A stretch of 64,000 nt of DNA from Chloroflexota bacterium (GCA_005880945.1 VBIU01000086.1:1-64000), one strand, 5' to 3'; positions 9,135-18,552 are shown, counted from the stretch's first letter. Numbers and translations are program-made. Notes: generated from the sequence alone by a model not told the origin.

Positions 9135-9965
9135 ATGAAGTTCGGCATCGCCATCTTTCCGACCGACTATGCGATCTCCATGACCGAGCTCGCCCCGGCC
9201 GTCGAGCAGCTCGGGTTCGAATCGCTGTGGGTCGCCGAGCATTCTCACATCCCGGCCAGCCGCCTTTCGGCGTGGCCCGGCGGCGCCGAGCTGCCCAAGC
9301 ACTACTGGCACACGATGGACCCGTTTCTCGCCCTCACGGAGGCGGCCCTTGCCTCGAAGGAGCTGCTGATCGCAACAGGCATCTGCCTCGTGGTCCAGCG
9401 CGACCCGATCCACACCGCCAAGCAGGTCGCCAGCGTCGACCACGTTTCCAACGGCCGGTTCCTTTTCGGGATCGGGGCGGGTTGGAACAAGGAGGAGATG
9501 GCCGACCACGGAACCGACTTCGAGTCGCGATTCAAGCTGATGCGCGAGCGCGTGGAGGCGATGAAGGCGATCTGGACCCAGGAAGAGGCCGAATACCACG
9601 GTGAGCTTGTGGATTTCGGACCCATGTGGTGCTGGCCGAAACCGGTTCAGAAGCCTCACCCTCCGGTGCTGCTCGGAGGCAGCGGCCCTAACGTCTTGAA
9701 GCGCGCCGTCGCCTATGCGGATGGCTGGATGCCCAACCGCGGTGACGACCTCGGCCGCATTCCACAGCTGCAGGAGCTCGCCCAGGCCGCGGGCCGCGGC
9801 CGTCTTCCTGTGACCACCTACCCGAAGGCGGACGCGGCAGAGATCCGGCGGCACGCGGATGCGGGCGTCGAGCGCTGCATCTACTACGTTCCGCCCGACG
9901 GCCGCGATCAGGCGTTGACGCGGCTCGAGGAGCTCGCGGCCCTGGTCAAGCCGTTCGCCGTCTAA
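9135..9965 (+). CDS. LLM-class F420-dependent oxidoreductase
   Basis: A 276-residue luciferase-like TIM-barrel enzyme of the group that uses coenzyme F420. The start MKFGIAIFPTDYAISMTELAPAVEQLGFESLWVAEHSHIP, the segment QVASVDHVSNGRFLFGIGAGWNKEEM and the phosphate-binding stretch KPHPPVLLGGSGP are typical. The oxidised substrate cannot be read from the sequence. Its stop codon overlaps the stop of the convergent DinB/TPR-like gene by 3 bases, so no terminator separates the two. F420 use agrees with the Ddn-like reductase at 58342-58791. Confidence 0.88.
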   Translation: MKFGIAIFPTDYAISMTELAPAVEQLGFESLWVAEHSHIPASRLSAWPGGAELPKHYWHTMDPFLALTEAALASKELLIATGICLVVQRDPIHTAKQVASVDHVSNGRFLFGIGAGWNKEEMADHGTDFESRFKLMRERVEAMKAIWTQEEAEYHGELVDFGPMWCWPKPVQKPHPPVLLGGSGPNVLKRAVAYADGWMPNRGDDLGRIPQLQELAQAAGRGRLPVTTYPKADAAEIRRHADAGVERCIYYVPPDGRDQALTRLEELAALVKPFAV

Positions 9966-10648
9966 GTACTCTCGACCAGGGCGCGAAAGCGCGGCGAATC
10001 CCGGACTGCATTCAGGTCGACGTCCTCCGCGGCGCCTGACTTGAGGTCTGGGCGCATCGGCAGCGCCTCCTCCAGCAGCGTCAAAGCCTCATCGCTGCGG
10101 CCCTGTGTGGCGCGCACCCCTGCGAGGTTGTAGAGAGCCGCTCCAAGGATGTGCGGCGAGGCGTCCGCCCCGCGCAGCTCTGAGGCAGTCTCCTCAGTCA
10201 CACGGTGGCTGCGCTCCGCATCGCCCCGCAACAGGAACTGCTCGGCGAGATGGACGCGCGCATGGAGGTAGCTGTTGCGGACGATTGCCTCGCCGGTCGT
10301 GCTCGCCAGGTACCACTTGAACGGCACGTCTCCCATCGTCTCCCAGAGGGCGATCAGGGACGTGAGCGCAGCGTCTGACCGCGCGGCAGCGTCGGCCAGC
10401 GTTACCCCTGCCGCGCCGGCCATCTCCGCGTCGTTCAGCTCGTTGATGTCACCGGGCGGCGCGTTCACCGGCTGGCCCGCGGCCGCCTCGGTCAGCCCGT
10501 TCCACAGACGGTCGCGCCACTGCGCCAGGTGGAACATCGTCATCGCCGCCGACCAACCGGTGGGGGGATCCGGATCGCCGGCCACCTCCAGCACGAAGCG
10601 CCGTTCGGTCTCCTGTTCGGCTTGCAGAAGCCTCAGGACGTCCTTCAC
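9962..10648 (-). CDS. DinB-like helical protein with TPR-like C-terminus
   Basis: The 228-residue product starts at GTG 10648, which overlaps the agmatinase stop (GTGA), so it is probably the last gene of the polyamine operon. The N-terminal 150 residues look like a DinB/ClbS-type four-helix bundle, with WSAAMTMFHLAQWRDRLWNGL early and NSYLHARVHLAEQFLLRGD later carrying His residues in helical positions that could bind metal. The C-terminal part (ILGAALYNLAGVRATQGRSDEALTLLEEALPMRPDLKS) has one to two TPR-like helix pairs. The function is unknown; a metal-dependent thiol transferase or a scaffold is possible. Confidence 0.75.
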   Translation of the reverse strand: MKDVLRLLQAEQETERRFVLEVAGDPDPPTGWSAAMTMFHLAQWRDRLWNGLTEAAAGQPVNAPPGDINELNDAEMAGAAGVTLADAAARSDAALTSLIALWETMGDVPFKWYLASTTGEAIVRNSYLHARVHLAEQFLLRGDAERSHRVTEETASELRGADASPHILGAALYNLAGVRATQGRSDEALTLLEEALPMRPDLKSGAAEDVDLNAVRDSPRFRALVEST

Positions 10649-11634
10649 GTCCGGCCCTCGAGCAGCGTCCCGGGGATGGTCGCCCAGGTCCCGCCTTGCC
10701 GGCGGAACGCGATGCCGGCCAGCATTTCGAGCACCACGCGGTTGGCCAGGAACGCCGTGATCTCGGCGGCGTCGTAAGGCGGGGATACTTCCACGACGTC
10801 CATGCCTGCAACCGGCATCTCGACCCCGATACGCCGCACCGCGTCGAGGAGCTGGCGCGACGTGAACCCGCCTGGTTCGGGTGTGCCGGTGCCGGGCGCC
10901 ATACCCGGGTCGACCACGTCGACGTCGACTGACACGAACACGCCGTCGCAATCGTCCACAGCGATCGCGAAGGCTTCGTCGAGCACGTCATCGAGACCGC
11001 GGCGGACGACCTCGTGCATCTCGAACGAGTGCATGTGCTGCTCGGCCATCCAGTGAAGTGTCTCAGGCTCCGGCCAGTAACCGCGGAGACCGATCTGGAT
11101 GAACCGATCGCCGCGGCACGCGCCGGATTCGATGAGGCGGCGCATCGGCAGGCCGTGGCCGATGAGGCTGCCGAACTGGGTCGGCCCGGTGTCCGCGTGC
11201 GCGTCGAAATGGATCACCGACACCCGTCCCCAACCCCTGGCGCGGGCGACGCCGGTGACGTCAGGCCACGTGATCGTGTGATCCCCGCCGAGGCTGACCG
11301 GGATCGCGCCAGATTCCGCCACAGTCCTCACCGCGTTCTCCAGCGCGTCGAGCGGAACGCGGGCCTCGACGCCGGGCATCTCGACGTCTCCGGCATCGAC
11401 CACTCGCAGGTCGCGCAGCGGATCGACACGCAGAGCCAGGTGGGGCCGCGACGAATCCTGGGGGTTGTAATCGGCGGTTCTGATGACCTTGGGGCCGAAA
11501 CGAGCGCCGGGCCTGTACGAGGTGCCCGCGTCATATGGCGCTCCAATAATCACCACGTCGGCCCCGGCAAAGCTCGAAGGCTCGTCCAGGTCGCACCGCT
11601 CGACCCCGAGGAACGTGACATCCGGGCCGTACAT
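10645..11634 (-). CDS. speB: Agmatinase (ureohydrolase family)
   Basis: A 329-residue ureohydrolase predicted to split agmatine into putrescine and urea with a dinuclear Mn site. Metal-ligand motifs are all present: SLGGDHT, HFDAHADT and SVDVDVVDP. The N-terminal half matches bacterial agmatinases (VTFLGVERCDLDEPSSFAGADVVIIGAP; SYRPGARFGPKVIR). ATG 11634 was chosen because the frame upstream reads through the end of the permease gene; a GGCGGG precedes it. It follows a putrescine/spermidine importer and is followed by an overlapping DinB/TPR-like gene. The locus therefore pairs polyamine uptake with polyamine synthesis from agmatine. Other ureohydrolases such as guanidinobutyrase remain possible. 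Confidence 0.88.
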   Translation of the reverse strand: MYGPDVTFLGVERCDLDEPSSFAGADVVIIGAPYDAGTSYRPGARFGPKVIRTADYNPQDSSRPHLALRVDPLRDLRVVDAGDVEMPGVEARVPLDALENAVRTVAESGAIPVSLGGDHTITWPDVTGVARARGWGRVSVIHFDAHADTGPTQFGSLIGHGLPMRRLIESGACRGDRFIQIGLRGYWPEPETLHWMAEQHMHSFEMHEVVRRGLDDVLDEAFAIAVDDCDGVFVSVDVDVVDPGMAPGTGTPEPGGFTSRQLLDAVRRIGVEMPVAGMDVVEVSPPYDAAEITAFLANRVVLEMLAGIAFRRQGGTWATIPGTLLEGRT

Positions 11635-11651
11635 CCCGCCGATGCGGGGCG

Positions 11652-12482
11652 TCAAACGGCCGACTCGCGTGCCAGCTGGCGGTTGCGCCAGCCACGCATG
11701 AGCGAGAAGCCGACTGAGAGCAACGCGCCGGCGAGGAAAATGAACGTGCCGATGACGTTGACCTGCGGCGGCACTCCAAGTCGCGTCGCGCCGTAGACCC
11801 ACAGAGGGAACGTCTGGGTCTGACCGGACACGAAGCTGGTGATCACGTAGTCATCGAGGCAGAGCGCAAAGGCGAGTAGGGCCGCCGCCAGCACACCCGG
11901 AAAGATGATCGGAAGGGTGACCAGCATGAAGGTCGAGAACGGCGTGGCGCCGAGGTCTTGGGCGGCTTCCTCGAGCGCGTTGTCGAAGCCCACCAGGCGC
12001 GCTCGCACCGTGATGGCCACGAACGGGATCGAGAACATGACTTGGGCCAACACTATGGTGAGGAATCCAAGCGGAACATTGGCGGTGAGGAAGAGGGTCA
12101 GGAGCGCCGCGCCCATGACCACCTCGGAGGCGGCGATGTTCATGACCATCACCGCGTCGAGCAGCGACCTGCCGCGGAATCGGTATCGATGAGATGCAAG
12201 CGCGATCAAAGTGCCCAGAACTGTGGAGATGACAGCGCCGATCGTCGCTGACAGCAGGGACGTCTTTACGGCGGAGGTCAGTGCCGTGACTCCGAACGGG
12301 TCGGTAAACCACTTGAGAGTGAAGCCCGACCACACGATGTTCAACCTGCCATGCGTGTCGTTGAACCCGTAGACGGTCATCACGACGATCGGAGCGAAGA
12401 GCCACAGCAGCACCAGGTGCGTGTACGCGGGGAGGACGAAACGTCCAAGGCGGAGGGGGCGCCTGGTGCTCACGTCAGTCAC
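11652..12482 (-). CDS. potC: Polyamine ABC transporter permease, PotC-like
   Basis: A 276-residue inner-membrane permease with six hydrophobic segments. The ABC permease EAA loop sits near residue 170 (NALEEAAQDLGATPFSTFMLVTLPIIFPGV). The segment LAFALCLDDYVITSFVSG is characteristic of PotC/PotI permeases. Start GTG 12482 overlaps the end of potB (stop at 12475), indicating coupling. Together with PotB it forms the membrane channel for spermidine/putrescine driven by PotA. Confidence 0.92.
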   Translation of the reverse strand: MTDVSTRRPLRLGRFVLPAYTHLVLLWLFAPIVVMTVYGFNDTHGRLNIVWSGFTLKWFTDPFGVTALTSAVKTSLLSATIGAVISTVLGTLIALASHRYRFRGRSLLDAVMVMNIAASEVVMGAALLTLFLTANVPLGFLTIVLAQVMFSIPFVAITVRARLVGFDNALEEAAQDLGATPFSTFMLVTLPIIFPGVLAAALLAFALCLDDYVITSFVSGQTQTFPLWVYGATRLGVPPQVNVIGTFIFLAGALLSVGFSLMRGWRNRQLARESAV

Positions 12483-13365
12483 CCATGATCTGCTCGGTGC
12501 CGAAGATGCGCTGGTAGAGCAGAAGCGTTGCGAGCAAGCCGAGCATGAAGACGAAGGCGAGAGCGGCGGCCAGCGGATAGTTGAGGCTGACCTCGAACTG
12601 CCTCTCGATCACCCGCCCGACCATCGTCGTGCCCACGCCCCCGAGCAGGTCCTGGTTGACGTAGTCGGCGATCGCAGGGATTCCGGTCAGGAGCACCCCT
12701 GCAAAAACTCCGGGGAGGGAGAGAGGGATGATCACACGGCGTAGGACCTCGAAGCGATTGGCGTAGAGATCCTGGGCTGATTCGATCAGACCGCGGTCGA
12801 TCTTCTCCAACGACGCGTAGACCGGCAGAAGCATGAATGGAAAGAACGTGTAGGCAAGGCCTCCGGTCACTGCCACCGGCGTGGCCAGGACTCGAAAGTC
12901 GAGGGGCAGGAGCTGCGCGCTTTTCAGAGGTCCAAACAGCGGCCCGTCGTCGGCGAGCAGCACTCCCCACGAAAGGGTGCGGATCACGAACGAAACGAAG
13001 AAGGGGAGAAGCACCGCCAGGAGATATGAAGACTTGCGTGGACCGGCATGAAACGCGATCCAGTAAGCGGCGGGATACGCCACGAGGAGCGCCACGATAG
13101 TTGCGGCGCCGCCGTACTCGATTGCGTGAAGGTACTGCTCCGAGTAGAGGCTGATCCCACGTGAGTAGTTGCCGACGTTCCATGTGAATACGAAACCGTT
13201 GAAGAAGTCGCCGGACTGCAGCGACATGATGGCGAGGGTGAGGATTGGCAAAAGGAAGAAGAGGAACATCCAGCCGCCTCCCGGCAGGATCAGCAAGTAG
13301 GGCGCCAGCGCTCGCCCCCACCGGGAGCTGAGCGCCGGCCGCCTTGCAGGGCTGTAAGCCCCCAC
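12475..13365 (-). CDS. potB: Polyamine ABC transporter permease, PotB-like
   Basis: A 296-residue permease with six predicted transmembrane segments. The EAA-type loop (GLIESAQDLYANRFEVLRRVIIPLSLPGVFAGVLL) and the PotB-typical IPAIADYVNQDLLGG segment are present. The start is GTG 13365; there is a 58-base gap to the upstream potD gene that holds no clear hairpin. It works as the partner of PotC. Gene order potA-potD-potB-potC differs from the E. coli order potABCD but is common in Gram-positive-like genomes. Confidence 0.92.
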   Translation of the reverse strand: MGAYSPARRPALSSRWGRALAPYLLILPGGGWMFLFFLLPILTLAIMSLQSGDFFNGFVFTWNVGNYSRGISLYSEQYLHAIEYGGAATIVALLVAYPAAYWIAFHAGPRKSSYLLAVLLPFFVSFVIRTLSWGVLLADDGPLFGPLKSAQLLPLDFRVLATPVAVTGGLAYTFFPFMLLPVYASLEKIDRGLIESAQDLYANRFEVLRRVIIPLSLPGVFAGVLLTGIPAIADYVNQDLLGGVGTTMVGRVIERQFEVSLNYPLAAALAFVFMLGLLATLLLYQRIFGTEQIMGD

Positions 13366-13423
13366 CTCTTGGGCTACTTGCCCCCCGTCTCTCTTACTGC
13401 GGCCGGGTGCGCGTACATGAGCG

Positions 13424-14695
13424 TCAGGCCGAGATTACGGCGTTGAAGATGTCGTTCCACTGCGTCGTCTCGCTTGGGGTGAGGACTCGGTAATACGACG
13501 TCTTTGCGAGCAGGTCTGCCGACGGGAAGACGTTCGGGCTGTTGGCGACCTCGTTGAGCAGGATCTTGTCGTCGCCCTTGGCTGCGGCGGCGTCCTGCTC
13601 GATGAACTGCTTTGCGCCGGGAACTGGCGTGATGTACTCGATGTATTCAGCGATGGTGGCCGCGATCTTGGGCTGGTACACCCAGTTCATGTAGGTGATC
13701 GCGTCCACAGGGTGAGCGGCGTTCAATGGAATTGCCATGTTGTCGGTCCAGATCACGCCACCCTCTTTCGGAATGACGAACTTGAGATCCTCGTTGCCTG
13801 CCGACAGGTTGGCCTGGAAGATGTCCCCGGACCACGCCATGCTGATCCACGTGTCGCCCTTGGCCAGCGCGTCGATGTAGCTCTGGTCGTAGTACTTGCG
13901 AATGACGCCGGAGGCCTTCTGCTCCTTGAGCTTGTCCGCCGCCTTCTGCCAGTCCGCCGGGGTCGACTTCTCGGGCTGGATCCCAAGGCCCAGCAAAGCC
14001 AGCGTCCCAGTGTCCTGGTTCTCGCTGAACATGCCGACCTTGCCCTTGAACTTGGGGTCGAACAGGTCGTTGAAGCTCGTGATCTCGCGCCCCGTCAACT
14101 TCGGGTTGTAGCCGATACCGGTAAAACCAGACTGCCACGGGATGGTGAACTTGTTGCCGGGATCGAAGGCGCGAGCCTGGACCCGCGGGGCGGCGTATTG
14201 GGTGAAGTTCGGAAGCTTCGACGGGTCGAGCTCGGTGAACCAGTTCTTCTCCATGTAGTGCGTCAAGAAAATTCCGTTCGTCACGACGATGATGTCAAAG
14301 CCGATCGGTGTGCCCTGCTGAAGCTGAGGCGCGACCTTGGCGAAGAAGCTGTCGTTGTCCTGGATCGGCTCGCTGTAGTTGACCTTGATGCCGGTCTCGG
14401 CCTTGAACTGATCGAGAGTGGGGTACGTGTTGGGTTTCCCTTTGGTCTCCACGACGTCGATGTAAAGCGGCCAGTTCGCGAAGTCGAGGACGCCGGCTTT
14501 CGTTGCCTTGTCCCACACCCAGTTCGTGTGCGCCGCCTTCGACGGCTGGCTGCCGATGCCGCAGGCGGCCAGGGCGGCGGCGAGGCTGGCAGCGCCGGCC
14601 CCCTGGAGGGCGGTGCGCCGCGAGATGCGGGCCTGAGTCAACCCGCGCAAAAACGACGGGTCCATATAGAACGGAAGCTCTTTGTCTGTGCTCAT
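13424..14695 (-). CDS. potD: Polyamine ABC transporter substrate-binding lipoprotein
   Basis: A 423-residue extracytoplasmic binding protein of the PotD/PotF type. An N-terminal twin-arginine-like signal (RISRRTALQGAGAASLAAALAAC, about residues 23-45) ends in a lipobox Cys, so it is probably exported folded and lipid-anchored. The mature part has the family sequence LDFANWPLYID, then a type-II periplasmic-binding fold, with MAWSGDIFQAN and NMAIPLNAAHPVDAITYMNW near the polyamine site. Its ATG overlaps the stop of potA by 4 bases. The preferred ligand, spermidine or putrescine, is not resolved. Confidence 0.9.
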   Translation of the reverse strand: MSTDKELPFYMDPSFLRGLTQARISRRTALQGAGAASLAAALAACGIGSQPSKAAHTNWVWDKATKAGVLDFANWPLYIDVVETKGKPNTYPTLDQFKAETGIKVNYSEPIQDNDSFFAKVAPQLQQGTPIGFDIIVVTNGIFLTHYMEKNWFTELDPSKLPNFTQYAAPRVQARAFDPGNKFTIPWQSGFTGIGYNPKLTGREITSFNDLFDPKFKGKVGMFSENQDTGTLALLGLGIQPEKSTPADWQKAADKLKEQKASGVIRKYYDQSYIDALAKGDTWISMAWSGDIFQANLSAGNEDLKFVIPKEGGVIWTDNMAIPLNAAHPVDAITYMNWVYQPKIAATIAEYIEYITPVPGAKQFIEQDAAAAKGDDKILLNEVANSPNVFPSADLLAKTSYYRVLTPSETTQWNDIFNAVISA

Positions 14696-15912
14696 TCCTC
14701 TCCTTGAACCTGCTGATGCGCTGCCGGCTGGTCGATCGGGATCACGAATGTGTGCTCTGGCGCCCAGGCCAGGCGAACCACTTCGCCCGGGCGGGCGACG
14801 GCGCCCCCAGTCGCGTTGCGGTCGAATGCTGACATCTCCCGGCCCTCCGGCGTCTGGAAGAAGTATTGGAAGCTGACCCCCGCAAAGACCGCGCTCCGGA
14901 GGGTACCCGCAACCGTGTTCTGGGTGGCGGTCGGTCCGGTGCCCGACGGGAGGACATGAATCTTCTCCGGGCGGACGCCGACCCGCAGCCGCTGGCCGCT
15001 GCGTCGGTCCGGATCGTCAGGAATCCGGATCTTCGCGCCACTTTTCAGCTCGACCAGGCCCAGACCGTCGTGGCTGCCGCGATAGACACCGTCAAGCAGG
15101 TTGGAGGCGCCGAGGAACTCCGCCACGAACTCGGTGGCCGGCCGCTCGTAGACCTCTTCCGGCGGACCAAGCTGCTCGATCCGGCCCTTGTTCATCACCG
15201 CAATCCTGTCGGAGATGGTCATCGCCTCTTCCTGGTCGTGCGTCACGAATATAAAGGTGATGCCGACTTCCTTCTGGATCCGCTTGAGCTCCAGCTGCAT
15301 CTGCTTGCGCAGCTTGAGGTCGAGTGCCCCCAAGGGCTCGTCGAGCAGCAGGACCTGGGGCCGGTTGACCAGCGCTCGAGCCAGCGCCACGCGCTGCTGT
15401 TGGCCGCCGGACAGTTGAGCGCGCCGCCGTTTCCCGTAGCCGGCCAGGCTCACGAGATCGAGGGCTTCGGTGACCCGCCGCTGGACCTCCTGTGCGGGGA
15501 CGTGGTGTCTGCGCAGCCCAAAGGCCACGTTGTCGTAGACGTTCAGATGAGGGAACAGCCCATAAGACTGGAAGACCGTGTTGACGTTCCTCCTGTAAGC
15601 GGGGAGGTCGGTCACATCTTGACCGTCGAGCCGCACCATTCCCTCGGTCGGCGCCTCGAAGCCGCCGATCATGCGCAGCGTGGTGGTCTTCCCACAGCCG
15701 GATGGGCCAAGCATGCTGAAGAACTCGCCGCGGCGGATCTTCAGGTTCAGCCTGTCGACGGCGACTACGTCGCCGAAGCGCTTGACCACCGCTTCCAGCA
15801 CCACCACAGAATCGCCATCGGGTGCTTGTCGGGCGGCCCGCCCGGCCGGGTCGGACGGGTCCCAGGCGGCGTCCATCTCGACGAGGCCGCGTTGCACCGG
15901 CCAATTCTGCAT
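14692..15912 (-). CDS. potA: Polyamine ABC transporter ATP-binding protein
   Basis: A 406-residue ATPase that energises the polyamine importer. Motifs visible are Walker A GPSGCGKTT (about residue 74), Q-loop VFQSYGLFPHL, signature LSGGQQQRVALARAL, Walker B VLLLDEPLGALD and switch His FVTHDQEEAMT. A C-terminal TOBE-like region (from about residue 290) is typical of PotA/MalK-type subunits. The 40 residues before the nucleotide-binding domain are not conserved. ATG 15912 is used; ATG 15876 is also possible. It is the first gene of the minus-strand potA-potD-potB-potC-speB operon, so the promoter should lie between 15912 and about 16050. Confidence 0.92.
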   Translation of the reverse strand: MQNWPVQRGLVEMDAAWDPSDPAGRAARQAPDGDSVVVLEAVVKRFGDVVAVDRLNLKIRRGEFFSMLGPSGCGKTTTLRMIGGFEAPTEGMVRLDGQDVTDLPAYRRNVNTVFQSYGLFPHLNVYDNVAFGLRRHHVPAQEVQRRVTEALDLVSLAGYGKRRRAQLSGGQQQRVALARALVNRPQVLLLDEPLGALDLKLRKQMQLELKRIQKEVGITFIFVTHDQEEAMTISDRIAVMNKGRIEQLGPPEEVYERPATEFVAEFLGASNLLDGVYRGSHDGLGLVELKSGAKIRIPDDPDRRSGQRLRVGVRPEKIHVLPSGTGPTATQNTVAGTLRSAVFAGVSFQYFFQTPEGREMSAFDRNATGGAVARPGEVVRLAWAPEHTFVIPIDQPAAHQQVQGEE

Positions 15913-16049
15913 CCTGGCGGCTCTCGGATGGGATGCGAGAATCGCTGGGTTCTCGGCCGTACCTGACCCGGTGGCGCAGCCGAGAGCTCCCGATCACTCC
16001 AGCAGCAGTTGCGCCCCAGTTGTCCGCAGAGCATCCTGTGTGCCATCAA

Positions 16050-17462
16050 GTGATCGCCGTTCGCCGCTTCGCCGTTTTTCGCCCTGCGACCTGGCCGGGG
16101 ACCAACTTCGATTGGGGTTTCTCGGCACTCGCTGTGCTCCTCGTGTGCGCCGGATATGTCGACGCCTGGCAAATCCGCCACCCACCAGTTCATCTCTGGT
16201 CGCACGCCGCCTCCCAGGGTGCGTGGCTGGTGCTGACCCTTTTCCTGGTTGCGGTGGGGAGCCGAAATTGGCTCCGCAGCCGCAGCCTGGAGCTGGTCGT
16301 GCCCGAGGGCTACGAGCTGTCGGCTGTCGGGTGCGTCGTGTTTGCCATCGGCATGCTCATCGGCTTTTGGTGGCAGATCGCCTTCGGTCAGGACCAGGTT
16401 GCGGTGCCGGCCGTTTTCCGGCCGCCGAACCTGATCCAGATCACCGGTGCAGGCCTGATCGTTACGGGTCCGCTGCGCGCCGCCATCGCCCGTGGAGAGC
16501 TCCTCGCGGGGCCGACTGCGGTTCTCTCGGCGACCCTCCTGCTGGCCACTGTCTCGTTCTTCACCCAGTTCGATCATCCGTACGTCGACCAGTGGGCGAC
16601 CAATGTGCACGGGCTTCCAATCAATCAGTTTGGGTTCATCGGCGAGCTGCTCGGAACGCTCAGCTTGATGCTGCAGTCGGCCGCGGTGACGGGCGTCGTC
16701 CTCCTGGTCCTCCGCCAGATCCGCCTGCCGGTCGGCAGCATCACGTTGATGCTGACCCTGACAGCGCTCCTGTTATGCACCCAGATGGGGAACTTCGAGT
16801 TCGTCGGGGTCGCGGCCGCGGTGGGCGTGTTGAGCGATCTACTGCTTTACTGGGCGCGACCGAGGTCGGATCGCCTGATGCACCTCCGCGCGTTCGCGGC
16901 GGGCATGGGTGCGCTCGTGGCCGGCGTGTACTTGCTGGTTGTTTCGCTCGGCGCCGGCACCTACTGGCCGCCCGACGTCATCTACGGCTCGATCGCTGTC
17001 TGCGGCCTCATCGGTTGGCTCATCTCGTTTATGACCTTCCCCGAGCGCGAGGTCGCCAAAGCGGCCGCCGTCCTGTGGCCGCCTCTCGAGCAGGACTCCA
17101 GTCCGTCGGCTCCAGACATCACCGTTGAGCGCTTGGAGCATGCCCTCAAGGTGTTCAACAACCTCCGCGACCTGGGCGAGAGTCCTCTTGCCGGGATGCG
17201 GTCCCTGCCGAATCGTTCGGGTCCTGCCCTGCGGCAGCTCCTGGAAGATGCCATATCGGCCCTTCGCTCGTCCTCAGCGCAGGTCGACGCCCAGGCCGGC
17301 GAGATCCTCTACCTCTACTACGTCCGCCACATCGGCGGCCATTACGCAGTGATGATTCGGGTCGGCCTCAGCCGCGCTGCGTACTTCAACCGCCGCTCCT
17401 ACGGCGTTCGGCGCCTCGTCGACCGCCTCAAGGAGCTCGAGGAGAAAGCCACCTCGGGCTGA
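16050..17462 (+). CDS. Polytopic membrane protein with putative C-terminal HTH
   Basis: The first 330 residues hold about nine to ten hydrophobic segments (FSALAVLLVCAGYVDAW onward) with no transporter signature I recognise. The C-terminal 120 residues are soluble and helical (LEHALKVFNNLRDLGESPLAGM, then YYVRHIGGHYAVMIRVGLSRAAYFNRRSYGVRRLVDRLKEL). The phrase LSRAAYFNRR resembles the LSRxTYYRR helix-turn-helix seen at the end of many large regulatory ATPases, suggesting a membrane-tethered DNA- or protein-binding module. GTG 16050 is chosen because it leaves room for a divergent promoter with potA; ATG 15933 is in frame too. The function is unknown. Confidence 0.7.
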   Translation: MIAVRRFAVFRPATWPGTNFDWGFSALAVLLVCAGYVDAWQIRHPPVHLWSHAASQGAWLVLTLFLVAVGSRNWLRSRSLELVVPEGYELSAVGCVVFAIGMLIGFWWQIAFGQDQVAVPAVFRPPNLIQITGAGLIVTGPLRAAIARGELLAGPTAVLSATLLLATVSFFTQFDHPYVDQWATNVHGLPINQFGFIGELLGTLSLMLQSAAVTGVVLLVLRQIRLPVGSITLMLTLTALLLCTQMGNFEFVGVAAAVGVLSDLLLYWARPRSDRLMHLRAFAAGMGALVAGVYLLVVSLGAGTYWPPDVIYGSIAVCGLIGWLISFMTFPEREVAKAAAVLWPPLEQDSSPSAPDITVERLEHALKVFNNLRDLGESPLAGMRSLPNRSGPALRQLLEDAISALRSSSAQVDAQAGEILYLYYVRHIGGHYAVMIRVGLSRAAYFNRRSYGVRRLVDRLKELEEKATSG

Positions 17463-17637
17463 CGTCGGCGCCGGCGCGCTCACGCCATGACTCCTCTGTA
17501 CTGGTCCATCTCGCGCGCCGGACCAGTCTCGCTTCGGTGCCCCGACTCATTCAAGACCTGGTTTGGACCTCCAGTGGAGAGGTCTCTTTCGACGCTCCCC
17601 CTCGACCGAGCCCTACCGGCCCGGAAGGAGGAGCCAG

Positions 17638-18552
17638 GTGTTCAAAACTCACGGAAGCGGGACTCGCAGCGGTCGCAAGCCTGGGCGCACGGGCCTCGAG
17701 CGCCTCGACCTCGCCGAGCTGCATTTCGCCGACCACATGCCTGCCGGGCGTCGCCTGCGGCTCGCAGGTCGGGGCACGACCTTCGTGCGGGAGGCGGAGG
17801 GCCCGAGCGGCGCCCCCACGATCTTGCTCGTGCACGGCCTGTTCGCCAGCGCCGATCTCAACTGGTCCCTCGCGATTCCCGAGCTCGCCACCGCGTACCG
17901 CGTGGTCGCCCCTGACCTGCGCGGACACGGTGATGGAATCCGTACCCGCCGCTTCGACGCGGTGGAATGCGCCGATGACCTCGCGGCGATCGTGCGGACC
18001 CTCGAGCTGGGCGAGGTAATCGTGGTCGGCTATTCGATCGGTGGGCTCGTGGCACAACTCTTCGCGCGGCGGCATCCCGACCTCGTGAAGGGCCTGGTCC
18101 TGTGCGCGACGGCACACAACTTTGCGGAGTCCGGTGGAGGTTCACTGACACGTCTGATGAGTCGTGTGGCGTTGCTCGTGCCCGAGGCGGTCCGCCGGGC
18201 GCTGATGATGGCCGTCCTCGCTCCAAGGTCCGGTCGGGAAGGGCAGGCGGCGTGGGTTATGGAGCAGATCGGCAAGCACGACACAAGGTCGATCCTTCAG
18301 GCCGCCGCGCAGGCCACAGCCTTCGATTCCAGCGATTGGCTGGGCGCGGTGGCGAAACCCAGCGCAGTCGTCCTCACCGCCGGCGACCAGGTGATTTCGG
18401 CTGAGGTGCAGCGTGAGCTGTGCCGCGTGCTACGCAACCCAGCGGTCCATGAGCTGGAGGGCGATCACTTCGTCTGCGTGAAGCAGCCTGAGGCGTTCAA
18501 CCACGCCCTCGCCGCCGCCTGCGCCGACGTCCACAACCGCTCGCGGTCGTGA
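17638..18552 (+). CDS. Alpha/beta-fold hydrolase
   Basis: A 304-residue alpha/beta hydrolase with a complete catalytic triad pattern: oxyanion segment LLVHGLFAS, nucleophile elbow GYSIGG (Ser about residue 150), acid in LTAGDQVIS and His in LEGDHFVCVK. A cap domain is inserted between residues about 175 and 245. Start GTG 17638 has an excellent AAGGAGG six bases upstream. No signal peptide is evident. The substrate is unknown. The gene is convergent with ppc with only 6 bases between stops, and no terminator is visible. Confidence 0.88.
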   Translation: MFKTHGSGTRSGRKPGRTGLERLDLAELHFADHMPAGRRLRLAGRGTTFVREAEGPSGAPTILLVHGLFASADLNWSLAIPELATAYRVVAPDLRGHGDGIRTRRFDAVECADDLAAIVRTLELGEVIVVGYSIGGLVAQLFARRHPDLVKGLVLCATAHNFAESGGGSLTRLMSRVALLVPEAVRRALMMAVLAPRSGREGQAAWVMEQIGKHDTRSILQAAAQATAFDSSDWLGAVAKPSAVVLTAGDQVISAEVQRELCRVLRNPAVHELEGDHFVCVKQPEAFNHALAAACADVHNRSRS

